A stretch of DNA of 64,000 nt from Pyropia haitanensis (lineage: Eukaryota > Rhodophyta > Bangiophyceae > Bangiales > Bangiaceae), in NCBI GenBank assembly GCA_008729055.1, contig SDUX01000002.1, forward strand, positions 496,001 through 560,000, given 5' to 3'. The translations under genes were made by a program, and so were the position numbers. A model generated the notes under the pieces. It ran no database searches. It saw nothing but the letters and a program-made list of their open reading frames with translations, and was not told the origin of the DNA. Positions 20,910 to 32,500 of this stretch are shown here, one piece after another (positions within the stretch are counted from its first letter, which is position 1; the number at the start of each line of letters is the position of its first letter).

Positions 20910-22177
20910 CTACTGTGGACCCTCGTCGGCGGTGTGCGCCAGCTCCACCGCGTCGGCCATCACCCCCAGCGCCGTCACCTCCACCCCCGCCCCCGAACCC
21001 CGAACCACCAGCTCCGCCCCCGGCGGGTAGCTGTCGCTCGTAATCGCCACCGCGTTGGCGACGCCGGCCAGCCCCGCCAGCGGACTCCCCGGCGCCAACG
21101 CCGCCCAGCCCACCGCCAGCGTCCCCGCCGCCACGTCCACCGTCGCGACGTAGCGGCGGCCCGCCGCGACGGCCGCCGCGACCTCCGCGTCGGCGGCGGG
21201 GAGGGCGGCGAACCACGCGTCCACGTCGTCCCCCCCCGCCGCCAGGTGCGCCGCGTTCACGTACGGCTGCACGGAGACGGCGGCGAGGCCGGGGGCGGGG
21301 ACGCCCGCGAGGCGGCCGAGGATGAGCGCCTTGCGCGCAACGTCCGCGCCCGACAAGTCGGCGCGCGGGTCCGGCTCGGTGAGGCCACCGTCCCAGGCGG
21401 CGGCGACGGCGGCCGACAGCGGCGTGCCGGCCACGACGGCAGAGGTGAGCACGCCGAGCGTGCCGGACACGCACCCGACGATGCGGTGCACGCGGTCGCC
21501 CGACGCGACGAGGCGGGTGAGGGCGGCGATGACGGGCGTGCCGGCCGCGACGGCCGCCTCGGCGCGCACCAGCCGCCGTGACCGCGCGACGGCAGTGACG
21601 CTGCCGCCGCTGCCGTCGTCGCCGCGGGCAGTCGGCGGCAGCGGCAGCAGCGCGGCAAAAGCGGGGAGGTCGGCCGAGAAGGGCACCTTGTTGGCCGACA
21701 CGACGCGCACCCCCGCGGCGGCGGCCGCGACCAGCAGCCGCGTCGTCGCCGCCGACGCGGTCGCGTCAATGAGCAGCGGCGGGCAGCCGCCAGCGGCGGC
21801 GGCGGCGGCTATCTGTAGCAGCGCCGCGTCCTCGGCCGACCCGTCGGTGCTACCACCGCGGGCGCGGGGGGTGAGCACGACGGGGTGGGCGGCGGTGACG
21901 GACGCGAGTGGCAGGCGCGCCGCCTTGGCCGCGACGACCGCGTCGAGGGTGGCCGCGCCCAGTGGGGGGGGGGGGGCGGCGCGAGGTCGTCACCGCCGCC
22001 GCCGCCGCCGTCGCCGCCAGGGGGGGGCGGAGGGGCGGTGAGGATGGACGCCGAGTCGGCGACCGCGACGATGGTAAAGGTGGCGCCCGCCACGGCGGGG
22101 GTGGACGCGCGGAGGCGGCCGAGGACCGCCCGGCCGACGCCGCCCAGGCCGAGCAGGATGACCGCGACGTCGGCCAT
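20910..22177 (-). CDS. Homoserine dehydrogenase (monofunctional), one frame break
   Basis: It reduces aspartate semialdehyde to homoserine for threonine and methionine synthesis. The start at 22177 gives MADVAVILLGLGGVGRAVLGRL, the NAD(P)-binding GxGxxG segment, then FTIVAVADSASIL. After the G run at 21964-21976 the frame shifts, and LPLASVTAAHPVVLTPRARG continues, then PLLIDATASAATTRLL, VVSANKVPFSADLPAF (the conserved ANK), AAVAAGTPVIAALTRL, VGCVSGTLGVLTSAV and the signature GGLTEPDPRADLSGADVARKALILGRLAG. The C terminus ends soon after the substrate domain. There is no aspartokinase or ACT domain, so it is not the bifunctional plant-type enzyme. No clear plastid transit peptide precedes the start, although in-frame sequence upstream is open. 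Confidence 0.88.
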
Positions 22178-23417
22178 GGCAGCCGGTCTGGGGAGGAGCG
22201 GCGTGGTGTATTTGGCGGCGAAAACGGTGGGCGGGAGCGCCCGCGGAGGGCGCGCGCGGCCAGGGGGGGCGGGGGGGCGGAAGGAGGGGGGGGATGAAGG
22301 GGGGGGTACGGCAGGCGATGCGCCAGGGCACGCCCGGCGAGGCGATGATGGCGCAGATCTGGTCGTGGGCGGGACCACGCACAGCGACCAAGCGGCGCGC
22401 CGCCCGTCCGCCAGACCAGCACTGTAGCCGCAGACCTCCCCGTAGACGCGTCGACTCTCTAGCCGCTGTTGCGATCCCGCCACCGCTGGGGGGACGGCCG
22501 GCGGCGGGCTCTTATCCGATGGCGCAGCGGGGGGGTGGGGACGCGTGAGCGCGGGCGAGCGGAGGGAGCGGGGGGCGCCCGCTGCACTGCGGCTGCCGTC
22601 CAGGCGGGAAAGGGCAACGCGGCCGACCGCCTCAGGGGCGTCCCCGACCGGAAACTCTATGGCGGCTGATCGACGGGTTGTGGTCGTGTCCAGCCCGGCT
22701 CGGCGGCGGGGCTGCACACGTCCACAACAACGACCGCTGGGTCAGTGGCCACCGCGGACGAGCGTGGGCGAGGCGCCCGGGGGTGGCGCGGGGGTGAAAG
22801 GGGAGGCAGCGCGGGAAGGGGACCGCGGCGGCACGCGCGCGGAAGCAAACTCACGCGTGGGGGGGTTTGGGACCGCCAGACGGCCGTCGGGGACGCCCAC
22901 CCCACACCGCGTGGCTGCACCATGGGCGGCGGGCGGCGCAGGGGGGGTGGATGACGCGCTGGCAGTGGCGGCACCGCCGCCGCAACCACCCGTGCGGGTA
23001 GGGGAATGGCAGGGGAATAAGCATGAGAAAACGAAAGGGGAAAGGGGTTTGGGGGGGGGCGCAACAACCGCAGCACGCCAGCGAGGGGTGGTGGTGGGTG
23101 GGCGAGCACACACGGCTTGAGGCGCGGCACGCACAACATCGGCGCGGCAGGCACGGCACCGCCATAAAAAAAAGAGGACAAAAAAGACACAAAAGTAAAA
23201 CACGACCCACACCCAGCACACAACCCAATGCAATAAAACACACACACACACAGAAGACGCGGTCGAACGCAACGCGCGTTGCGCAGCTCTGGCAGCGCGT
23301 CGGCTTGCAGAGGACCGCCCAGCTGCACCGCCGCCCGCTCTCCGCACGCAACCCGGGCGTGGGGTGTACGTACAGGCACCTTGCCACGACACATGCCGGG
23401 GAGCGGGAAGAGGGATC
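22178..23417. other. Intergenic region between homoserine dehydrogenase and the SAPS gene
   Basis: It holds the promoter of the minus-strand homoserine dehydrogenase and the 3' flank of the minus-strand SAPS gene. 23160-23260 is A-rich on plus with a (CA)n tract at 23239-23252. That stretch would be a T/U-rich 3' UTR or terminator of the SAPS gene when read on minus. No gene recognised. Confidence 0.45.
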
Positions 23418-26400
23418 CTATGGGGAGGCCGACGCCGCGCCCGCCGCGCCTGCCGCGCCTGCCGCACCTGCCTCGGTGGCCACCGCGGTCGGTGGGCTGT
23501 CGCCGTCGGGCAAGCCTGGCGCGCCGTGGGCGGGGGCGGGGGCGGCGGACGCGGCGGCGCTGGTCGAGCCGTCACCCGCCTCTACCGCCCCCGTGTCCGG
23601 CGAGTCTTGGTCCACCTCCACGGGCGTTACCGCCGTGTCCGCGTCCACGTCCAGGTTCACCTCGGGGTCGGGGTCGACGGCGCCCTTTGCGTCCCCCGAC
23701 GGACCGCCAGTGCCGCCCTGCCGCGCCGCCGCGATCTGGATCAGCTGGTTCGCCAGCTCCTCCCGGGACTCGGCGCGGAACGCCGGGGGGAACTTGCCGG
23801 GGCCATCGACCCGACGTGGCCGCGATGGGAGAGCGTCCGTCAAGACAGCGTCCCCAGATGGGGTCAGCGTGGCCGACTGCCTCGACACGCGCTTGAAGGC
23901 CGCGTACGATCCCACCTCCTCGTCCTCGTCCTCATCGTAATCTTGCTGCAGAGCCGGCTGCTCGCTCCCACGCGCGTCATCCGCCGATTGGCCCATCTCT
24001 TCACCCTGCGCCGCCTCACTCACGTCACCAAAAGCGGGCTCCGTCTGAGCACCTCCCAGGTCATCGTCGCCCACTCCGCCTTGAGACGGCAGCTGCATGC
24101 GCTGCAAGCGCAGTACCACATCGTTGCTGTCCAAGTCGTCCGACACCTCCTCTCCATTCTGGAGCTCGACGCCGCCCAAGTCAAACATCTTGCTCGCCTC
24201 AAAGGCCTCTTCGCCTTCCGAACCAACGCCGCCTGGTGGGCGCTCGCCGCCGAGAACGCGGCCCTCCAGGGCCACCGCGTCGTCTAGCGACTCGGCACAA
24301 AAGCGAGAAAATTGCTCGCGGTTCTCAGGGGTGAAGCCAGACAGCTCCGCTTGCTCGTCGGACGCCCGCTCCAGGAAAAGGCGCAAGGAGGAAGACATCT
24401 GGATCAGGTGGCCCATGTAGCCAGGTCGAAACTTGACATTCCCATGCACGTCTCGGTCTCTCCTTTGCCGACGACGGGGGCCTGCCGAGGCAGAGCCTAG
24501 AGGCGTCCCGCCTGAAGGAGGCGACACACTCAAGTCCATCGACTCGGGTGCCCCGTCTTCCGTGCTGATGGACGACCCGTTCTCCTCCTCTCCTGGCGGT
24601 GCCGCCGACGCCCGTGTCCAGGCACGGACCAGCCAGCCAATGATGTCAGCATCGAGCCACACGCGCAGCGCATACTCCCGGTGCTCCGCGGCAGCGTCGG
24701 CAGCAGCAATGACGGCACTTGACACGACGCCGTGCAGCATAGAGCTCCACTCATGCCGCGTAAACAGAGCAAGCAGCGTCTTGGGCACCTGGCACGTAGA
24801 CAGCACCTCGAGCGCGTCAGGGCCCGCCGAACGTAAACAAGCAGAGAAGAACTCGGCAACCTTGAGCCGCGCCGCTCCCAGGGGAATCTGTGCTTGACAA
24901 GAAGTGAGAGGCGCGCTCTGCAGCTCTCGCTGTTGAACAGCCTCCGGAGTCTCCTCGCCAGCTTGACCCGGGGGGATCAGCAGCGACGCAAGGCGCTCAA
25001 AACGGCCAGATAGCTCCAGCTCCAGCGCTCGCGTCAACGCGCTGGCCTCCTTGCTCGCGTCGCTCTCCACCTCTGGCTCAGTGTTGCTCGTCGGACTCGA
25101 CACGCCGTCAGCAGCAATATCCATTGTCGCATTGTCCGTAGAGTCGGGCATAGAAGCGCCGATATCCAAATCCGCAGCAGCGCCGCCTTCCGACTCCATT
25201 GCACTGGTTTCCGCAGCACGGTCCGCAGCGAGCGCCGCATCCTCATTCGCTATGCCGTCGGTTGTGCCGTCGGCGTCCGATGGCGGAGCGCTGTTGAGAT
25301 CGGTCTCACCGGAGCCGCCACCATACGGACCAAAGTCCGTCTCCGGCTCCCCAAACGCCGTCTGCGCGCCCCATCCGTCGTCAGCCATCCCTTGCGCACA
25401 CCCACCAACCCCGTTGTCTTCAGCCGCTGCAGCTGCCTGCATAACCGCCCGCGGCGCCGCAACCAGATCCGCCGCCACGCCCAGCGCTTGGAGCAACAAC
25501 GTCGGCGCAGAGCCAGGCCCGTCCGACGCACGGAGCCCCGCGTCCACTAGCAGCGACACCACACTGGGGGACGCGTACGGGCTCAGCGCGTCGGGCACAT
25601 CGGCAGGAGGCAAGCGGAGGACCCGGTGCGAGAGGCCAAGGAACGCAACTGCAGCGTTGCTGAGTGCCTCCTCCCGCATGCGACGAGAGGACGGAGACTC
25701 CTCCGCAACCTCCGCGGCCTCCTCCGACGCCTGTACAGCAGGCGCGCGAAGCTCCCCAGGCGCAACATCGGTGCTGTCCGGCGCTTCCACAGGAAGAGCG
25801 TCGCCTTCACCATCGTCGGCCGCCGGCGAGGGCGAAAGCCCGTTCGCTTTGGCAAACTCATCACCGTTGGGGGCCGCGTCCGAGCTGAGTGTGTCTTCCG
25901 AGCCGCCGTGGTCGTGGGTGTCAGCGTCTGCCGGGGTATCGCCGCCATCGTCACCGCTCGGAGCGTCCTTCTCCGCAACCGAGTGGTAACCGTTGGGAAG
26001 TCTTGAAGGCTGCTCCTCTGGTTTCTCTGGCGGCGTCGGGGGGGCTTTGCCAGCGAGCTCGGCAACCGAGGCCAGCAGCTTCCGGTTGGCCGACGTGGGA
26101 AGCGCGTGCAACACAGCCGCCTCGGCCAGGCCGCGGAGGACATCCGCTCCCGCCAGCAGGTGCAAGGCAGCAGGAAAGGGTGGTGCATCGTCTTCCGTGG
26201 CGTTGTACATCAACCGATGTGGCTCCCGGTCCGGCGCGTCCAGCAGGTGCACCAGCAGGTCCGCAATCGCGCCGACCGACACGTGGCTGAGCAGTGCATG
26301 AACAAAGCCTGGACGACGGCCCATGTGCGCCAGCGTTTGCTCATTGCGAGCACTCAGCAGCGCTACACACACCTTGTTGATGTGGCCAGCAAGGAAGGCG

Positions 26401-27274
26401 TCAAGTTGCCCTTGCGGGGTTGTCTCCACGGACCCCAGCAGTTCATCCATGATGACGTCCGAGTTGACCATAGAGTCGTACAAAGGAGCAATGTCCGCCG
26501 ACAGCACCTCCGAGGCCACATACGGGTACTTGTACCGACGCTTCGCCGCCGCCTCTGACACAGGGTTGACACGCGGAGGTGGAGTGCCGTTGACCTCGGC
26601 AGCAACCGCCGCCGAGGCAGTAGCAACATCCTCAGCAACGTCCGAAGAGGGCAAGGAGGTACACATCTTGACCAGCTCCTGCAGACACCAATTTTGTTGC
26701 ATGTGCAAGCGCCCAGGCAAACCAACAGAGATCGCGTCATGCACAAAGCGAGTCAGAAGCTGTCCCAGTACACGAACAACGATCTCCACAACAACACGTC
26801 TTGCCATGGCGTGCAGCAACATCGGAGCGCCGCGTCCTATCACTCGCTCATGCGCACGCACACACAAAACCGCTCGCACCGTTGGCACCGCACGCGAGCG
26901 CCAACGATATCGCTCGCATCGCACGCGGTAGCGGCTGCACGAAGGCGCAACAAGCAACGTTCATTGCGCGCGCAAGTGACCACCCAGGTGCCAACCGCCG
27001 CCACCCCCACGCGACGCCCCCACCAACGCACCAGTAATTGCTCCTGCTTGCACAGGTAGTCGATGAGGCGTGCATTCTCCGAGCGGCACTCGGGCAGCAG
27101 GTCGTCCTCGTCCAAAAAATCCGTGAGCGTCGGGGGTGCCTCATCCACAAACTCCGCAGAGGACCCGTCCGGCTGGGCGGCAGACCCCGCCGGCAGGTTC
27201 GCCGCGGCCGCGTCCAGCCGGTTCAACAGCAATTCCACGTGGGACGGCTGCATCTCGCCCGCAGTGAAAAACAT
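23418..27274 (-). CDS. SAPS-domain (SIT4-associated / PP6 regulatory subunit) protein, two exons
   Basis: SAPS proteins are regulatory subunits of PP6/Sit4-type protein phosphatases. Exon 1 is 27032-27274 (MFFTAGEMQPSHVELLLNRL). It carries PPTLTDFLDEDDLLPECRSENARLIDYLCKQEQLL, the hallmark N terminus of the family (LDEeDllqEcKxqNxkLidfL). The intron is 26679-27031 (donor GTGCGT, acceptor CTGCAG). Exon 2 is 23418-26678, starting ELVKMCTSLP and continuing with RRYKYPYVASEVLSADI. Together they give 1167 aa. The middle and C terminus are acidic and low complexity (Glu/Asp/Ser), with isolated conserved pieces such as SSMLHGVVSSAV and GYMGHLIQMSSSLRLFLE. Codon usage is less GC-extreme than in the genes to the left. 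Confidence 0.9.
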
Positions 27275-29359
27275 GGCACCGGCCAACCGCGTCGTCACCC
27301 AGGCAGGAGCAGCAGCGGGGGGTGGGGTGTGCGTGTACGCCCGGCAAGGACGCCGCGCTGCTCTCCCTTGTCGCGCGGGCGAAGACGGGCGGGACTGCGG
27401 GGGTTGGTTAAGGGGCACGGTGCGGCGGGCGGCGACCAAGGCGCGGCACGTCAAGATGCACGGCACGGGAAGACACGGCAAGCGGCACAACGGGCGACAG
27501 CGACGACGGCGGCAGCGACGTCGGCGCGGCACTCGGAGGGGGACGATGGCGGTCGACACGGGGGCGGCCGCGGCGGCAGAGGGCACGCGCGGCGGGACGC
27601 GGCCGGCCAGGCAGGTCGGCGTCACGCGGGCGTGGGGGCGCGCGGGGATGCGTGGGCGGTTGGCGTTGGCAGGCGGGGGGGGCACTCGCGGCCGCCGCGG
27701 CGACACGGGACCGCCAAGCCGTGACACGGCGGGTGGCGGCGCGGGCGGGAGAGCGAGGGCGATAAGGGACACAGGCGCGCCGCCAGCTGGCTGCACGCGG
27801 GCGTGCCCGCACCCGCTCAGACGGGCCGTCCGGGAAGGGGGGGGAAACGCCGTGACGCGCCCGCGCCGGCCCCCCACAACCGCGCAATGTCGGGTGTTGG
27901 GAGCCCCCCCCCTTCCTTCTCCACGCCGCCGCCTTCGGGCCGCGCCCTTCGGGCCCCCACCCCGCGGGGGCCGCCGCGCTGGCCTTTGGGCCCAACCGTC
28001 CCCCCGCTTCGCCCCTCCAAAACCGGCGCACGCGGCACACCCAAGAGAAAGTGGCCGACGACGGGGAGCAAGCAACACGAGCTAGACCCCCGCCAGACGG
28101 GCCTGTGGACGCCCCCCGACGGCGGGAACGGCGGGGCTCAAACAACCCCGATTTGCACAGCGGGGCGACAGGCCGAGGCGCGGGTGCCTCGACCTCGAGT
28201 CCACCAGCACAGACCGAGGGAGAAAAAGCTTGCAGTTTCCAAAGACCATGGGGCGGGCTATTCTTACTTTAGCCCATTAAGTTGCCTGAAGCCAGCTGAG
28301 ACACTGGGTTAGGGCCGAGAGAACAAAATCCATGTCAACGTGTCAGATAATTCTGACCGTTTTTCGTGTCCCCGGCTCCCAGCGATGAAGTCTTCCGCAC
28401 ACTCGTCATGACCACGCCTCCATCTCGGTTTCCGCGTTCCTCGTCAAGGTTGTGGACGCTCCAGAGGCGGCAAACACCAGTATGAACCAGTGTTGTTCAC
28501 ATGGCTTCTTCACCACACAAACTGTTCAAAAAACGGACTAAGCCATGTGTTCCATCGTGCAGAACCCTCAACAAATATCTGTGTGTGACGTGTCGGCGAC
28601 GGCCGACCATGCGTGCGGGGGCGGCGCAACGGATACCCTCCCCACGATGCAAAGACGGCGCGCTCGGACCACAAGCTGGGAGGCAAACGGGCAACCCCGT
28701 TGGCAGTCTCGGGGGGAGGTTTACATGAGCCGCATTGAGCAGACTGTACCCCCCTTCCCATGGGCTCGTGAAACAGATACGAAATTGACAGACTGGGCAA
28801 GCCTTGCCTCGTGGCTTCTCGAGACGGCTGCTGCATCCACCATCACTGTTCGCCGGCCCGGCCTCTCTTTGCTGTCCATCTGTCTTGAATAACAGTGTAA
28901 GAGGGTCTGAATACTGATTTTCTCTCTTTGGTATTGAGCTTGTTATCAACGTCGGCCGTGAGCCGTACTCACTGCTAGTTGTACATCAAGTACTCTCAAT
29001 TGGACTGGGTAACTACGTTTTGGTGACCTCGGATCACGATCCGGCCTCGTGTCGGGGGGTGTGTGGTGGTCCGGGCACGCGTTCGCCGGCTCTCCCATCT
29101 GCGGCCATCACCGTCAACCCCCATCGCCGCCCGAAGCGTGCCCGTCCGTCTGCGGTTGGAAGCTGCCTTGTCACCCTCCCCCACCATCCGTCCCGACCTC
29201 CACCCGTGTCCCATCTGTCTCATTTTGGCCGACCCGGCCCCGGCGGGCGTCTGGCGGTCCTTTCCTGTTTTCCACCGTCTGACGACGCCTCGGCGAGCGC
29301 CCACCGGCTGCCTCCCTCCCCCCCTGCGCCGCCTGCCGGTCGCCGGTACGGCCGCAGCG
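27275..29359. other. Long divergent intergenic region (SAPS / MGDG synthase)
   Basis: 2.1 kb between divergent genes. 27275-28080 is GC-rich. A stem-like cluster of CTTCGGGC/GGGCCC words lies at 27936-27995. 28220-29050 is distinctly AT-richer, with no conserved coding content on either strand. I found no terminal repeats in it. Confidence 0.45.
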
Positions 29360-30659
29360 ATGGCCGGCGGCCACCCTGACGGGGCGTACGTGCCGCCGCT
29401 GCTGCCGCCGCCGCCATTGGCGCCGTGGCCCACCGCCGCGGGCGCGTTTGCGTGTCGGACGCCCGCCGCGGCGGCGGCGGCGGCGGCCGGCGGCCGGCGG
29501 CTGGGGGGCGGGCTCCCACCCCGCCCGGCACCACCCCGCCACGGCCGCCGCGGCCACACGGCCGTCGTTGCAGCCGCAGCTGCGGCGGTGGCGCCGACAG
29601 CGGCAGCGGCGGCGGCTGCAGCGGCGGCGCCACGCGTGTCGACCGCCGCGGTGCCCGTGTCGCGGGACGCGGCGGCGGCGCGTGCCGCGGCGGGGCCGTC
29701 GCGGAAGCGGATTATGGTGCTCATGTCGGACACGGGCGGCGGTACGTGGGGGTGGGTGGCGGCTTCGGGTGGAGACAGGGGGGGAAGGGAGGGGGTTGTG
29801 ACCCGTGTCTCGATGGGGTGTTGTGCTTGTTGGCGGAGAGCGGGGTGGGAGGGGGGGGGGGAGACATCTTGGGGAGGAGAGGTTTGGCGCCTCGTGGGTG
29901 GGTACGCTGGCTGTCGGCGACAAGGGGGGAGACCTGACACGTCCGTGGCTGCTGCGTCCGGCCGCCCCGGCTCTATTGGTCCATGGTGTGGGTCATCTTC
30001 TCCTCGCCCCGCCTCCCCCCCCCCCCCCCCCCCCATCCGTCCCACTGTTTCCTCCCCCCGCAGGTCACCGGGCGTCGGCCGAGGCGCTCGTCGCGGCGCT
30101 CCACGAGGCCTACCCCGACCGCCTCTCCACCTGGGTCGTCGACCTCTTCACCGACATTGCGGGCCCGCCGTTTGGCCGCCTCCCCGCCCAGTACGCCTTC
30201 CTCGCCGCCCGCCCGCCGCTGTGGCGCGCCGCGTGGGAGTATGGCCGCTTCCCGCCCACCCGCGCGGCGACCGAGGCGTTCACGACGGCCGTGTCGGGCG
30301 GCGCCGTCGCCGCCGCGGTCCGCGACTACGCGCCCGACCTCATCCTGTCGGTCCACCCGCTGTGCCAGGCGCTCGTCCTCCACGCGCTGGGGCGGCTGGG
30401 GGCGGACTCCCCGCGGCCACCGTTTGTGACGGTCGTCACCGACCTCGGCGGCGCGCACCCGACCTGGTTTGACCCGGCCGTCGACCGCCTGTTTGTGCCG
30501 TCCGCCGCGGTTGCCGCGATCGCCGCGAGGTGTGGCGTGCCGCCTGCCAAGACGCGCCTGCTGGGGCTGCCGGTGCGCGCACCGTTTTGGGGCCCCCCCC
30601 CCGCGGCCGCCGCCGCCGCCGCCGCCACCGCCGCCGCCGCCAACGGCACCCCCGCCGCG

Positions 30660-30691
<32 letters not shown>

Positions 30692-31427
30692 GGGCGGCAA
30701 CGGCGCCGCCGCGGCCGCACCGCCGCGGCCGCCCGTGCAGCGGGCCGTCTCGGACACCTACTACGCGCTCGACGGCCCCGGCGCCGACCGCGGCGTGTCG
30801 CTGGTCGCGTCGGCCGCCAAGCGGGCGACGCGCGTGGCGCTCGGCCTCCACCCCGACGTGCCGACCGTGCTCGTTGTCGGCGGCGGCGACGGCGTCGGCG
30901 GCCTCGCGGCGATTGTGCCGGCGCTGACCGCCGCCCTGGGCGCAGCGCCGGCCGCAGCCGCCACGGCCGCCGACGGCGCCGCCGCCGCCGCCGCGCCCGT
31001 CGCGCAGGTGGTGGTGGTGTGTGGCAAGAACGAGGCGGTGCGGCGGCGGGTGGCGGCGGCCCCCCCCGTGGCGCGCGTCGCGGTCACCGTCAACGGGTTT
31101 GTCAGCAACATGGCCGACTGGATGGCCGCGGCCGACTGCCTGGTGACCAAGGCCGGCCCCGGCACGATTGCCGAGGCGCTCATCAGCGGGCTGCCCATGG
31201 TCCTCTCCGCCTACCTGCCGGGCCAGGAGGCGCCCAACGTGCCGTACGTCGTTGACGGGGGGGTCGGCGTCTACCGGCGGCGGCCGCGCGCGATCGCGGC
31301 GGTCGTGGCGGCCTGGTTGGCCGACCCGGAGAGGTTGTCGCGGATGGCCGCCCGCGCGCGCGCGCTGGGGCGCGCCGACGCCAGCCGCGATATCGCGCGG
31401 AGCATTGGGGAGATGATCCCATGGTAG
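29360..31427 (+). CDS. MGD1: Monogalactosyldiacylglycerol (MGDG) synthase, two exons
   Basis: It transfers galactose from UDP-galactose to diacylglycerol, making the main thylakoid lipid, at the plastid envelope. Exon 1 is 29360-29741 (MAGGHPDGAY), with an Ala-rich transit-like region ending KRIMVLMSDTGGG. The intron is 29742-30063 (GTACGT...CGCAG). Exon 2 is 30064-31427 and opens GHRASAEALVAALHEAYPDRL, so the glycine-rich acceptor-side loop is split by the intron. Other family marks are FVTVVTDLGGAHPTWFDPAVDRLFVP, KTRLLGLPVR, VNGFVSNMADWMAAADCLVTKAGPGTIAEALISGLPMVL and YLPGQEAPNVPYVV. 581 aa in all. A block of about 45 residues of Ala/Gly/Asn/Pro homopolymer (30595-30730) is inserted between the two Rossmann halves, just after LPVRAPFW. 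Confidence 0.93.
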
Positions 31428-31428
31428 G

Positions 31429-31471
31429 CGGGCGGGCGGGCGGGCGGGCGGGCGGGCGGGCGGGCGGGCGG
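31429..31471 (+). repeat. (GGGC)n microsatellite directly after the MGDG synthase stop
   Basis: Ten to eleven uninterrupted GGGC units start immediately after the TAG stop (31425-31427). The repeat is in the 3' UTR of the MGDG synthase transcript and has the G3-spacing needed for a quadruplex. Confidence 0.9.
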
Positions 31472-31813
31472 GGGTGGGTGGGGGAGGAGCGGGGGGGCGA
31501 CGGCGGGGGCCACACGCAGGGCGGGCGGGTCGTACGGGCGCGCCCTTTTTGGTGGAAAAGGATGCTCCACGCGGAAAAAAAAAGTCACCCGAAATTACCA
31601 GATCCGGTGGAGGCGGCAGGTCGCGAGGGCGGCGGATGGGTTTTTGGAAGCTCTGCCCGTGCCCCGTGCCGCTCGTCTGCCAACCCCGATCGCCGCCGCG
31701 ACCGTCATCGCCGCCGTCCCCCTCACGCACCCTCCTCCCTTCATCCCTCAACTGCAACCCGCTCGTTGCCCACCTGACACCTACTCTCCCCTCCGCACCA
31801 CCTGACCGCAGCC
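31472..31813. other. Intergenic region with mixed composition
   Basis: Between two plus-strand genes. It contains an A9 tract at 31576-31584 and, just before the next start, a pyrimidine-rich stretch (31720-31810), which is probably promoter or 5' UTR. No gene. Confidence 0.4.
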
Positions 31814-32500
31814 ATGGCAGCCACCCGCCGCCCTGCCGTCGCCTTTGTCGGCGGGGCCTCCCCCCTGGCTGGTCTCTCCCCCGCCGCCGCGGGCTCCTTT
31901 GCCTGCCGCGCCCGCCCATCCGGCCGGGCGGCGCCAACCGCGGCCGCGCCGCTGGCAATGTCCCTGGAGCCCGTCGTCCCCGCGGTGGCGCCGCTGCTCG
32001 AGCTGGCCGCCAACCCCGCGTGGCTGGTCAAGGTCGGCGACGCGGTCGGGACGCTGCCGTTCCCCCCCGCGGTGGTCAAGTATGGCCACCCCGCGCTGAT
32101 GGGCTTTATGGTCCTCGGCATGGGCGCCCCCGGCGCGGCGATTGGCTGGCTCGGCCGCACCAACAGCGACAAGGCGGCGGGCGTCAAGCAGAAGCAGCTG
32201 CACGAGAACATCATGCTCGCGTTTTGGCTGCTCGCGTTTGCGGGCGCCACCGGCGGCATCCTGTCGACGGTCATGCAGGGTAGGGACATCCTCGTGTCGC
32301 CGCACGCCAAGTCGGCGGGCGTCGTCCTCGCGCTCCTCACCGCCAACGCGGTGGTGGCGTACTCGGGGTTCACGATTGGGGGGGGGGCGTCGCCAGCGGG
32401 GCGGCAGCAGGGGCGCAAGCTCCACGCGTACCTCGGCGCGGGCACCATGGTGGCGCTGCTGGTGCATGGCGCGCTGGGGGTGGCCAACTTTGGGGGCTAG
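31814..32500 (+). CDS. Plastid DUF4079-like multi-pass membrane protein
   Basis: 228 aa, intronless. The first 45 residues (MAATRRPAVAFVGGASPLAG...CRARPSGRAAP) look like a plastid transit peptide. The rest has KYGHPALMGFMVLGMGAPGAAIGWLGR, then HENIMLAFWLLAFAGATGGILSTVMQGRDIL, AKSAGVVLALLTANAVVAYSGF and GRKLHAYLGAGTMVALLVHGALGVANF. That makes four likely membrane helices with conserved histidines (HPALM, HENIM, HAYLG, VHGALG). This pattern resembles the cyanobacterial and plastid DUF4079 family of unknown function, where the histidines suggest possible haem contact. The plastid address and helices are reliable from the sequence. The family name is my recognition and could be wrong. Confidence 0.7.
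   Translation: MAATRRPAVAFVGGASPLAGLSPAAAGSFACRARPSGRAAPTAAAPLAMSLEPVVPAVAPLLELAANPAWLVKVGDAVGTLPFPPAVVKYGHPALMGFMVLGMGAPGAAIGWLGRTNSDKAAGVKQKQLHENIMLAFWLLAFAGATGGILSTVMQGRDILVSPHAKSAGVVLALLTANAVVAYSGFTIGGGASPAGRQQGRKLHAYLGAGTMVALLVHGALGVANFGG

Noticed and set aside
20910..22177. Bifunctional aspartokinase-homoserine dehydrogenase
   Set aside because: The Rossmann GxGxxG segment begins within ten residues of the start, and upstream sequence has no kinase or ACT motif.
28497..28949. 150-aa minus-strand open frame in the AT-richer gap
   Set aside because: No recognisable domain, no splice or leader signals, and length is not exceptional for the composition.
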